Assembly (NCBI GenBank): GCA_947053925.1 | Contig: CAMRUG010000004.1 | Coordinates: 56,141 to 120,140 of the forward strand | DNA from: an uncultured Clostridia bacterium | Lineage (GTDB): Bacteria > Bacillota > Clostridia > Christensenellales > CAG-314 | Direction: 5' to 3' | Length of the DNA: 64,000 nt | In this document: positions 52,716 through 61,471 of the stretch, one piece after another | Layout: each line of letters starts with the position of its first letter | How positions within the stretch are numbered: the stretch's first letter is position 1 | The notes under the pieces: generated by a model | Told to the model about the DNA's origin: nothing | The model's database searches: none | The model's input: the letters and a program-made list of their open reading frames with translations, nothing else | Translations under genes and position numbers: made by a program

Positions 52716-54166
52716 ATTTCGTTTATTCTCTTTCAGATACCTTTCTCCTTGTTGTGCTGTCGTTCGAGTGCCTGCGCGTGTTGCAGTCAACGGGATACCG
52801 TCCCGAGCGCGGATATTTAAAGGTTTTGCTAACGCCGTATTTTTTAGCGTTGGTTTTGACGGAAACCGCCGCAGTTTTAATGTATTGTTACAGCCTTCCC
52901 GAATACGCTGTTACGGCTTTTTATTTTGCAGTCGCTTGTCCGTGCGCTTTTATAAAACGCAAATGCCCGTTAAAATTTACAAAGCGTATTTTAAGATTGC
53001 TTGTTGCGGAAGCGGCTGTGCTTTTTGTTTTGTGTTTCTTTGTCGGTAACGCGTTTTTTGCGGCGTGTCTGCCCGTAATTGCTCTTTTGGCTTGGGCAGT
53101 ATGCTTGCCGATAGATAAGGCGATTGCAACGCATTATTTAAAAAAAGCGTGCAAAAAACTCGAAGAAAGCAACGTTACGGTAGTGGCGGTAACGGGCAGT
53201 TACGGCAAGACTTCCGTTAAAGATATGCTGACGGCATTGTTGGACGACGCGGTGTCTCCAAACGGCAGTTGCAATACGCCGCTGGGGATTGCAGGATTTA
53301 TCAACAAAACCGATTTGTATTATGTCAAATATCTGATTTTGGAATTCGGCGCAAGACAGCGTGGCGATATAACGGAACTTTGCAATCTGTACAAACCTAA
53401 ATTCGGTATTGTTACAGGCGTTTGCGCACAGCATCTGTCGACTTTCAAAAATATAGACAATGTAATAGCGGCTAAGCGCGAGCTGATCGAATATCTGCCG
53501 CCAAACGGCGTTTGCGTATTAAATGACAGGGATAAAATAGCCGAAAGTTTTGCTTGCGTGGGCGAATGCGGCAAAATTATGTCGCACGACAATTTGACAG
53601 TTACCGTTGACAAAGTAGATTTCAGCGGCACAACGCTGTCGGTAGCGCGCGGAAAACTGGTAAAAAAGGTAACCTTGCCGCAAATTACCGAGTACGTTTC
53701 CGATACGTTTGCAATGTGTTTGCAAACGGCGTTAGTACTCAAACAAAGTTTTACCAAGACCGTTTCGCGGGCGGTTTTTGTCAAGCAAACCGCGCACCGA
53801 ATGGAACTCATCAAAACCGAGCGTTGCTACCTGATAGACGACGGTTATAACGGCAGTATCGCAGGTATACAAAGTTGCGTTAAAACGCTGTCTAATTTTA
53901 ATTGCAGTAAGGTTGTAATAACTCAGGGATTGGTAGAATGCGGAAAAAAGCGCAAAGAAATGAATGTCGAATGCGGACGGCTTTTGGGTTCGGCGTGCGA
54001 CGTTGCCATTGTTGTGGGACAAAACGCAAAAATACTGTCCGCAGGACTGAGCGAAACCGCCTGCAAAGTTATTTGCGCTAAAAATCTGCAAAAAGCGGTA
54101 GCGCTTGCTCAGCCGTATATAAACGGCGGCATATTGTTATTCCAAAACGATATTCCCGACGTATAG
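52712..54166 (+). CDS. MurF-like Mur ligase fused to an N-terminal membrane domain
   Basis: The C-terminal 350 residues are a Mur ligase: ATP loop VAVTGSYGKTSVKDML at about 157-172, substrate loop SPNGSCNTPLG, and DDGYNGSIAG. This resembles MurF, which adds D-Ala-D-Ala to UDP-MurNAc-tripeptide. The first 125 residues are four or five hydrophobic helices not found in MurF of E. coli, though known in some clostridia. The His that starts the normal MurF N-terminal substrate domain is absent, so substrate recognition must differ. The ddl gene downstream supports a role with D-Ala-D-Ala. Confidence 0.85.
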   Translation: MNFVYSLSDTFLLVVLSFECLRVLQSTGYRPERGYLKVLLTPYFLALVLTETAAVLMYCYSLPEYAVTAFYFAVACPCAFIKRKCPLKFTKRILRLLVAEAAVLFVLCFFVGNAFFAACLPVIALLAWAVCLPIDKAIATHYLKKACKKLEESNVTVVAVTGSYGKTSVKDMLTALLDDAVSPNGSCNTPLGIAGFINKTDLYYVKYLILEFGARQRGDITELCNLYKPKFGIVTGVCAQHLSTFKNIDNVIAAKRELIEYLPPNGVCVLNDRDKIAESFACVGECGKIMSHDNLTVTVDKVDFSGTTLSVARGKLVKKVTLPQITEYVSDTFAMCLQTALVLKQSFTKTVSRAVFVKQTAHRMELIKTERCYLIDDGYNGSIAGIQSCVKTLSNFNCSKVVITQGLVECGKKRKEMNVECGRLLGSACDVAIVVGQNAKILSAGLSETACKVICAKNLQKAVALAQPYINGGILLFQNDIPDV

Positions 54167-54423
54167 AAAATTCACGCCTTGCAATATATTGCGAACTTTC
54201 TTAAGAATAAAAAGTATTTACGGTTATTCGGTAATGCGCATACAAAATTGCAAGCGTTTTAAATATGCGCTCAAAGCGAAAGTCAAAATTGCAATCCGCG
54301 TTTTTACTGAGTATTGCTAAGGTGTATCAAATTGATTGTAACATTTAAAAAAATGCAAGAGTAAGCAAATAACGGGCGCAAATTAAAGTAAATTATTATA
54401 GTAAAATTGGGAGATACATAAAA

Positions 54424-55506
54424 ATGAATACAGTCCTTGTTTACGGCGGCAAAAGTTGCGAACACGATATATCCGTCATTACGGCGTGCCTTGCTCGCGG
54501 TTATTTTTCGGGAGAATTATACAGCGTTTATTTCGACAAAGAAAACCAAAGCTATCTTGTGCCTAACGATTACAAACCCGCAAGACACGTTGCGGAAAAA
54601 TTAAAAAACAGAGTAGTGTTTCTTTTCGGTGAAAAGAAGATAGCTGTTTTAAAGGGTAAGCGCATAAGTAAAATTATCTCTGTTGACGTTGTTGTAAATT
54701 GCTGCCACGGATTAAACGGAGAGGACGGAACGGTTGCCGCTATGTGTAATTTGCTGGGCGTTCCCGTTGTCGGTTCTCCGCTTATTCCCTCGGCGGTTGC
54801 AATGGATAAGGTCGTTACAAAGCAGGTTTTAAACCAAATGGGACTGCCGACCGTAAAGGGGTTTGCTTTGCGTGAGCAGGAACTTAGCGATTTGATTTCG
54901 CTTAAAGACAACTATTCGTATCCGCTCATAGTTAAGCCGAGTTTGCTAGGTTCGAGTATAGGCGTTTCCGTTGTTAAAAATGACGAAGAATTGGAACGTG
55001 CGCTATCCGTTGCTTTTAAATACGATTGTAAAGTGCTTTGCGAACAAGCGCTGACAGATTACACGGAACTAAACTGCGCTGCAATGCGCGTAAAGGGAGA
55101 AGTGAGAACCGGCAAAGTAGATTGTCCCGTTACCCTTAACGATATTCTTACGTTTGAGGATAAATACGTTTCTAATAAAGCGGTCGAAAAAAGTATTGAA
55201 GTCGGCAAAGACATAGCCGAACAAGTCAAGGAATATACCGAACGTATATATCGGGAATTGGGTTTTCAAGGAGTTATCAGGGTGGATTATCTTTACGATA
55301 ATAAGGAAAACAAATTGTACGTCAACGAAATAAATACTATTCCGGGCTCTCTTGCATACGGTTTGTGGGAGGGCGAGTATACGCGTACCGAATACGGTCA
55401 GGCATTGGTCGAACAAGCGGTAAACGATAAGAGAATGTCTGAACAGCACGTTTACGCATTCGATTCTGGCGTATTAAACGGCGTAAACGGAATTAAGAAA
55501 AAGTAG
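54424..55506 (+). CDS. ddl: D-alanine-D-alanine ligase
   Basis: ATP-grasp enzyme making the dipeptide for peptidoglycan. VYGGKSCEHDISVITA at the start, GEDGTVAAMCNLLGVP, PLIVKPSLLGSSIGVSVVKN and the metal-binding VNEINTIPGSLAYGLW are present. 360 residues. The last motif ends in SLAYGLW where the common form is MT..S. GGGAG lies upstream of the ATG. Confidence 0.95.
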   Translation: MNTVLVYGGKSCEHDISVITACLARGYFSGELYSVYFDKENQSYLVPNDYKPARHVAEKLKNRVVFLFGEKKIAVLKGKRISKIISVDVVVNCCHGLNGEDGTVAAMCNLLGVPVVGSPLIPSAVAMDKVVTKQVLNQMGLPTVKGFALREQELSDLISLKDNYSYPLIVKPSLLGSSIGVSVVKNDEELERALSVAFKYDCKVLCEQALTDYTELNCAAMRVKGEVRTGKVDCPVTLNDILTFEDKYVSNKAVEKSIEVGKDIAEQVKEYTERIYRELGFQGVIRVDYLYDNKENKLYVNEINTIPGSLAYGLWEGEYTRTEYGQALVEQAVNDKRMSEQHVYAFDSGVLNGVNGIKKK

Positions 55507-55890
55507 TGCATCTTTTGATATTGTCCGACCGTTTAACGGTGTCTTAAAAGCGATTGTTTTTAAGACACTGTTGCTGTCAACAGCAGTTGACGGTTAAATT
55601 TTATTTACTACAGTAAAGCATTTTTTTGAGTTGTATTATGTTTTGTCTTTTTGTTTTAATTTTTAAATTAGATGCGTGGCAAATCGTTTTAAATTTGAAA
55701 TGCGGCTAGCCGTGTTTTTAAGTATGCCGTATACGGAACGTTAATTTCTATTGTAAAAAAACAAAATGTATAATTATGCAAACGCTATGTATAAAAATAC
55801 ATACTATTTATAATTATACAATATATTATGAATAAGCAAATAAAACAGCCAATTTGCCTGTTTATTCGTGAATAAATATAAAAGATACGC
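55507..55890. other. AT-rich intergenic region upstream of the topoisomerase genes
   Basis: Contains a GTGTCTTAAAA/TTTTAAGACAC hairpin (about 55541-55572) after ddl, with no T-run, and then AT-rich DNA. I searched for DnaA boxes (TTATCCACA-like) and found none, so there is no support for an origin. Confidence 0.4.
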
Positions 55891-55919
55891 TTGCAATACA
55901 GCGTACTTTGTGGTATAAT
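55891..55919 (+). promoter_or_regulatory. Promoter of the topoisomerase subunit B gene
   Basis: TTGCAA, 17-base spacer ending TTGTGG, TATAAT. Confidence 0.85.
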
Positions 55920-56017
55920 TTTATTGTAACTGCAAGAATATTTGCACAGTGTTACGACAATAATTTATAAGCGATAATTTTGCTTAAACGCAAGATAAAA
56001 TTTCGGAGGAACGGAAA

Positions 56018-57985
56018 GTGAGTCATAATTCTTACGAAGCAAAAGACATACAGGTACTGGAAGGTTTGGACGCCGTCCGTATGCGTCCGGGTATGTATAT
56101 CGGTACAACGGGCACTAAAGGACTGCATCATCTTTTGTGGGAAATAGTAGACAATGCCGTTGACGAAGCGACAAACGGTTTTGCCGATAAAATAGAAATT
56201 ACTTTGCACAAGGACGATAGCGTAACGGTAACGGATAACGGCAGAGGCATTCCCGTCGATATTCATCCGCAACTTAAAATTTCCGGCGTGGAAGTTGTTT
56301 TTACGCAGTTGCACGCGGGCGGAAAATTCAATAACGAAAACTATACTTATTCCGGCGGTTTGCACGGCGTAGGCGCAAGCGTAACAAATGCGCTGTCGCG
56401 TTGGCTGACCGTCAACGTTTGTAAAAACGGCTACGAGTATGTTCAGCATTTCCACAGCCCGCAAGATTCCGAATCGGGCAAAATTCACAGCGGCGTGCCG
56501 ATGGATAAGTTGACGAAAGTAGGTGCAACCGACAGACACGGTTCTACAATTACTTTTTTGGCAGATTCAAGAGTGTTTAAAAGCGTCCAGATGGACAGAG
56601 AAGTAATTTTAAAACGCGTTAAGGAATTGGCGTTTCTTAACAAGGGCATTACATTCGTTTTGACTGACGAACGCGCGTCTGACGATGACGGCAATACTTT
56701 TTCGGAAACGTTCTGCTATGACGGCGGACTTAAAGACTTTGTTCTGTATCTTAACGAAAACAAAGCGCCGTTGCATTTAAATCCTATGTATTGGTCGGGC
56801 AAAAACGACGTTTTAGAGTTGGAATTTGCCTTTCAGTATACATCGAATTACACGGAAAATTTTATTTCCTATGTTAACAACATTCCTACCGGCGAAGGCG
56901 GTATGCACGAAACGGGTTTAAAAACGGCAATGACAAAAGTTATGAACGATTATGCCCGCAGTAAAAACCTTTTAAAAGCCAAAGAGGACAACTTGATAGG
57001 CGAAGACTTCCGCGAAGGCATTACGCTTGTTATGTCGGTAAAAATGGCAAACGTACAATTCGAAGGACAGACCAAAACGAAACTCGGCAACGTCGAGGCG
57101 CGTATTGCCTGCGAAGCGCTGGGAACGGAAGCGTTTACTGCATTGCTTCAACAGGACGGCAATACTGCCGAAACAATCATAAAAAAATCTATTGCTTCGG
57201 CAAAGGTAAGAGAAGCCGCGCGTAAAGCAAAGGAAGTTACCCGTCAAAAGAACAGTATTTTCAATTCTACCTTGGTAGGTAAACTCGCAAGTTGCACGGG
57301 GCGCGACGCCAGCAAAAACGAACTGTTTATAGTAGAGGGCGATTCGGCAGGCGGTTCGGCAAAGCAAGCGCGTAACCGTCGCTTTCAGGCGATATTGCCT
57401 TTGCGCGGAAAACCGTTAAATGCCGAACGCAAACGTATAGACCAAGTTCTGGCAAACGAAGAAATACGTTCGCTTATTTCCGCACTGGATACGGGTATCG
57501 GCGAAGAAGACTTTAATATAGACGATCTTAAATACGACAAGATAATCATTTTGTCCGATGCCGACCAAGACGGCGCGCACATAAGGGCAATTCTGCTTAC
57601 TTTCTTTTTCCGTTATATGCGCGAACTTATAACAGACGGACACGTCTATATAGGAATGCCGCCGTTATACAAGGTGTCTAAAAAGGATAAAGTTAAGTAC
57701 GCTTACGATGACTACGAACTTCAGGAACTCGTTTCCGAATTCGGTAGAGGATACGATTTACAGCGTTACAAAGGTTTGGGCGAAATGAACGCCGAACAGT
57801 TGTGGGAGACTACTATGAATCCCGAAACGCGTACTTTAATGCGTGTAACAATCGAAAACATTTCCGAAGCGGAACGTATGGTAACTACGCTTATGGGGGA
57901 CCAAATTGACGCCCGTAAACAGTACATTACCGATAATGCCGATTTCAACAAAGACAAAGACGCTGTTTTCGACGAACTCGTTTAA
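56018..57985 (+). CDS. Type IIA topoisomerase subunit B (GyrB/ParE)
   Basis: ATPase subunit. NAVDEATNGF, DNGRGIPVDI and GGLHGVGASVTNALS form the GHKL ATP site, VEGDSAGGSAKQARNRRFQA and SDADQDGAHIRA the Toprim domain. 655 residues. GTG start at 56018 with CGGAGGA upstream. Gyrase and topoisomerase IV subunits are hard to separate by eye. GVGASV and the length resemble ParE, while the adjacent A subunit has mixed features. No symbol given for that reason. Confidence 0.93.
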   Translation: MSHNSYEAKDIQVLEGLDAVRMRPGMYIGTTGTKGLHHLLWEIVDNAVDEATNGFADKIEITLHKDDSVTVTDNGRGIPVDIHPQLKISGVEVVFTQLHAGGKFNNENYTYSGGLHGVGASVTNALSRWLTVNVCKNGYEYVQHFHSPQDSESGKIHSGVPMDKLTKVGATDRHGSTITFLADSRVFKSVQMDREVILKRVKELAFLNKGITFVLTDERASDDDGNTFSETFCYDGGLKDFVLYLNENKAPLHLNPMYWSGKNDVLELEFAFQYTSNYTENFISYVNNIPTGEGGMHETGLKTAMTKVMNDYARSKNLLKAKEDNLIGEDFREGITLVMSVKMANVQFEGQTKTKLGNVEARIACEALGTEAFTALLQQDGNTAETIIKKSIASAKVREAARKAKEVTRQKNSIFNSTLVGKLASCTGRDASKNELFIVEGDSAGGSAKQARNRRFQAILPLRGKPLNAERKRIDQVLANEEIRSLISALDTGIGEEDFNIDDLKYDKIIILSDADQDGAHIRAILLTFFFRYMRELITDGHVYIGMPPLYKVSKKDKVKYAYDDYELQELVSEFGRGYDLQRYKGLGEMNAEQLWETTMNPETRTLMRVTIENISEAERMVTTLMGDQIDARKQYITDNADFNKDKDAVFDELV

Positions 57986-58018
57986 CGTCGAATCTACGCC
58001 GTCAAACGGGGTTTTACA

Positions 58019-58028
58019 GGGGGGGGGG
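58019..58028. repeat. Run of ten Gs
   Basis: Homopolymer G10 in the gap between the two topoisomerase genes, exceptional in this AT-rich sequence. Confidence 0.7.
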
Positions 58029-58208
58029 AGGAGTTGTTAGCATTTCCGCCGTCAAAAGGAACTTGTTGCTTGTCGGCAACCGCTTGATACAGTCAGAATG
58101 ATTTACTTAATGCGCAACGGAGTTTACATCAGATTAAGCGCGTTACGCTTTTACGGTTAAAAAAGAAGTCTCAAATTAAAAGAAAATAATTTTGTAAAAG
58201 GTAAACAA

Positions 58209-60692
58209 ATGAAACAACTTGATATATTCGATTTGGAACACAACGATATAGAAAAAATGGAGGACGGCAGTAATCTACTTACCAAGCCTATGGAAGTAGT
58301 TATGCACGAATCTATGATGCCGTATGCCGAGCACGTTATTTTAGACCGTGCTTTGCCGCGCGTTGAGGACGGTTTGAAGCCCGTTCAGCGCCGTATACTG
58401 TATTCTATGTACGAACAGAACAACACTCCCGACAAGCCCACGCGTAAATCTGCGCGTATTGTCGGAGACTGTATGGGTAGATACCATCCGCACGGAGACT
58501 CGTCTATTTACGACGCTATGGTGCGTATGGCTCAGCCATTTTCTATGAACGTACCGCTTATTATAGGACAAGGAAACTTCGGTAATATAGACGGAGACTC
58601 TGCCGCCGCAATGCGTTATACGGAAGCAAAACTCTCTCCTGTAGCAATCGAGTTGCTGCGTGATATCGAAAAAGATACGGTACGTTGGTCGCGTAACTTC
58701 GACGATACGACAAAAGAACCGGATATGCTTCCGGGACGCTTTCCAAATCTGCTTGTCAACGGAGCGACGGGTATTGCGGTAGGGTTGGCAACCAACATTC
58801 CTCCGCATAACTTCTGCGAAGTAATCGACGGTACAATAGCGTATATCGAAAACAAGAATATCAGTCTCAACGCTATGATGAAGATAATCAAAGGTCCCGA
58901 TTTCCCTACAGGCGGACACGTTGTAGCGGGAGAGGGACTCGCCCAAGCGTACGAAACAGGCAAGGGCAAAATTATTATCCGCGCAAAAATGCACATAGAA
59001 GTAGCGGCAGGCGACAGACGTAACATTGTAATTACAGAAATTCCTTACGGACTGAATAAAGCCGATTTGCTTGTAAAAATAGCCGCATTAAAGGACGAAA
59101 AGAAGGATATATTCCAAGGTATTTCTGAAATTGTCGACGAAAGCGACAAGGAAGGTACCCGTGCGGTAATCAAACTGCGTAAAGACTGCGACGTAGACAA
59201 GATTATCAAGAATTTACTCAAATACTCTCAACTGCAAATGTCGTACGGTATCAATATGGTAGCGATTGCCGACGGTAAACCGCAACTTATGGGGTTGCTC
59301 GATATCATTGCATATTATGTTGCTTATCAGCGCGACGTTATTTTAAGACGTAGCAAGTTTGAGCTTGAACAGGCAAAAGAACGCGAACATATCTTAAAAG
59401 GTTTGGTTATTGCGGTACAAAATATCGACGAAGTTATTCAAATTATCAAAACCGCATCCTCTACAACCGATGCTAAAACTAAACTACGCGCACGTTTCGA
59501 GTTGTCCGACAGACAGGCGCAGGCAATCCTCGATTTGCGTTTGGCGCGTATTACCAAACTGGAAGTTACAAAACTTATCAACGAACTTAACGAACTGGAA
59601 CGCACAATAGCCCGTTTAAACATTATCATAAACAGCAAGCGCGAGCAAATGGAACTTATCAAGAGCGAACTGTCAACGCTCAAGCGCAATTACAAAACTG
59701 CAAGACGTTCGGAAATGTGCAAAGCGCTGGAAGACGTGGTTATTCCAAGCGAAACGGACGAAAAGCCTGTAGAATCTGTTGTAGTAGGCATAGCGGCAGA
59801 TTATACGTTAAAGCGTATTCCGCTCAAAAATTTCAACTTGTCTAATAAAGACGCTGTAGGGGCAACCACCGGCGAAATGCTGACAACCGCGCTCGAAACA
59901 AAGACAGACAGTCAAGTTATGTTTTTCAGCAATTTGGGTAACTGTTTGCGTATGACGGTAGGCGATATGACGGAAGTGCGTTACCGCGATAACGGCGTAA
60001 CTCTGTCGCAGTTGTTCAGCGAGGCGGCTAAGGGAGAAATTCCCGTCGGCGTGTTTGCAATGAATAAGGACGAAGAGCCGCGCGGCGAATTGTTGATTTA
60101 TACCCGTCAAGGACTTATCAAACGTTCGGAATGGAAGGAATACCAACTTTTAAAACAGGTATTCCAAGGATACAAAGGCAAGGACGGGGATGAAGTATTT
60201 AAAGTCGAAGTAGTACGTCCCAATACGGAAATTTTCTATGTAACAAACCGCGGCGGCTGTACGCGCTTTGACGTTAACGAAATTCCGCTTCAAGGCAGAG
60301 TGGCAGGCGGAGTAAGATGTATCAATCTTGCCGATGACGAATATGTCGTTTTTGCAGGACAGGTAGACAAAGACCAAGGCGAAGCGTTGATGATTACCAA
60401 CAAAGGCTTCTTAAAGCGTTTGCCCGTTAAAGAAATAACCAAGCACGCGCGCAACTGTAAGGGCGCAAAAGGCACGGAATTCGGCGTAAACGGCAGTTCG
60501 ATAGTGTATGCAAACTATGTAAATCAACAGCATTACAAAGTAGCGATATTCGACAAGGCAAGCGTTTGCGTGGTAGATACGGCTGACGTTTCTGTGGAAA
60601 ACAAAAATAACAAAGGCAAATTACCCAAGGGCAAACGCGGCGGCATAGCGGTAGAAAAGGTAATATGTTTCAAAACCTCAGCCGATAAGTAG
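58209..60692 (+). CDS. Type IIA topoisomerase subunit A (GyrA/ParC)
   Basis: DNA-cleaving subunit. Catalytic Tyr in [13 protein letters not shown], with [12 protein letters not shown] before it. The quinolone region reads [19 protein letters not shown], with Ser and Asp at the positions mutated in resistant strains, so it appears wild type there. The 827-residue length and six C-terminal beta-pinwheel repeats suit either GyrA or ParC. I do not find the GyrA-box (QRRGGKG) in its usual place, and the pair may act as topoisomerase IV. AAAGGTAAAC precedes the ATG. Confidence 0.93.
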   Translation: MKQLDIFDLEHNDIEKMEDGSNLLTKPMEVVMHESMMPYAEHVILDRALPRVEDGLKPVQRRILYSMYEQNNTPDKPTRKSARIVGDCMGRYHPHGDSSIYDAMVRMAQPFSMNVPLIIGQGNFGNIDGDSAAAMRYTEAKLSPVAIELLRDIEKDTVRWSRNFDDTTKEPDMLPGRFPNLLVNGATGIAVGLATNIPPHNFCEVIDGTIAYIENKNISLNAMMKIIKGPDFPTGGHVVAGEGLAQAYETGKGKIIIRAKMHIEVAAGDRRNIVITEIPYGLNKADLLVKIAALKDEKKDIFQGISEIVDESDKEGTRAVIKLRKDCDVDKIIKNLLKYSQLQMSYGINMVAIADGKPQLMGLLDIIAYYVAYQRDVILRRSKFELEQAKEREHILKGLVIAVQNIDEVIQIIKTASSTTDAKTKLRARFELSDRQAQAILDLRLARITKLEVTKLINELNELERTIARLNIIINSKREQMELIKSELSTLKRNYKTARRSEMCKALEDVVIPSETDEKPVESVVVGIAADYTLKRIPLKNFNLSNKDAVGATTGEMLTTALETKTDSQVMFFSNLGNCLRMTVGDMTEVRYRDNGVTLSQLFSEAAKGEIPVGVFAMNKDEEPRGELLIYTRQGLIKRSEWKEYQLLKQVFQGYKGKDGDEVFKVEVVRPNTEIFYVTNRGGCTRFDVNEIPLQGRVAGGVRCINLADDEYVVFAGQVDKDQGEALMITNKGFLKRLPVKEITKHARNCKGAKGTEFGVNGSSIVYANYVNQQHYKVAIFDKASVCVVDTADVSVENKNNKGKLPKGKRGGIAVEKVICFKTSADK

Positions 60693-60748
60693 AAATAAAT
60701 CGGCAAAGCAAAAATTTAATTTAAATATATCCGTATTACAAGAATATG

Positions 60749-60780
60749 AAAAGGGCGAAAACTTGATTTTCGTCCTTTTA
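60749..60780. terminator. Bidirectional terminator between topoisomerase A and trmB
   Basis: AAAAGGGCGAAAA pairs with TTTTCGTCCTTTT around CTTGA. Confidence 0.85.
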
Positions 60781-60788
60781 CTCTTTTC

Positions 60789-61463
60789 TTAAAATGCAAT
60801 GTGTGCTTTAAGAGCGTTTATTTTTATGTGTTGTTCACGGAATTTTCTTTCGTATTCCGTTATTACGTTATCGGGCGCATTCGGGGGTAAATCGTAAGTT
60901 ATTTCAAAAGTTTCAAAACCGTTTTGTTTAAAACTGTCGATTGACCATTCAAAAAAGTCCAAATTATCCGTTTTTTGCGTTATGATTCCGCTGGCGGTAA
61001 GCAGTTTTTTGTAAAGATTTAAAAAGTTCTTGCTCGTAAGCCTGCGGTTGGCATAAGTCTTTTTAGGGTACGGACAGGAGAAATTAAGCACAATTTTAGT
61101 TACCGAATGTTCGGGTAAAAAATGCAGTAAATTTTCTACACGGCAGTTTAAAAACCGTAAGTTGGGCAGGTTCAGTTCTTTTGCATTTTCGCAGGCGACG
61201 ACTATCACGTTGCTGAGTTTTTCTACCGCAATATAGTTAATGTCCGGGTTTTGCTGCGCCGACGTTATTGCCCAGCCGCCTTTGCCGCAGCCCAGTTCCA
61301 AACATATCGGTTGATTTTTTTCAAAAACGCCTTTTAAGTCAATTAGGGCATCATTGTTTATATAAACTTCGGGATTGTAAAAATCGTTGCCTTCGCGAGC
61401 AAGTAATATACTGCCGCAATTAGCAATGCGCTCGTCTAAATGTTTTTTTAATCTCATTCGCAT
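60789..61463 (-). CDS. trmB: tRNA (guanine-N7-)-methyltransferase
   Basis: Methylates G46 of tRNA with S-adenosylmethionine. The SAM site LELGCGKGGWAITSAQQNP, YIAVEKLSNVIVVACENA, and the TrmB-specific LNFSCPYPKKTYANRRL (usually FPDPWPK) and C-terminal TEYERKF are present. The DPW of the usual motif is replaced by SCPYP, as in some clostridia. 224 residues. Starts 8 bases after nadE ends with AGGTGAT as ribosome binding site, so the two are co-transcribed. Confidence 0.93.
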   Translation of the reverse strand: MRMRLKKHLDERIANCGSILLAREGNDFYNPEVYINNDALIDLKGVFEKNQPICLELGCGKGGWAITSAQQNPDINYIAVEKLSNVIVVACENAKELNLPNLRFLNCRVENLLHFLPEHSVTKIVLNFSCPYPKKTYANRRLTSKNFLNLYKKLLTASGIITQKTDNLDFFEWSIDSFKQNGFETFEITYDLPPNAPDNVITEYERKFREQHIKINALKAHIAF

Positions 61464-61471
61464 ACTATCAC

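Noticed and set aside
55507..56017. Chromosomal origin beside the topoisomerase genes
   Set aside because: No dnaA, dnaN or recF is nearby, and no DnaA-box cluster was seen in the AT-rich gap.
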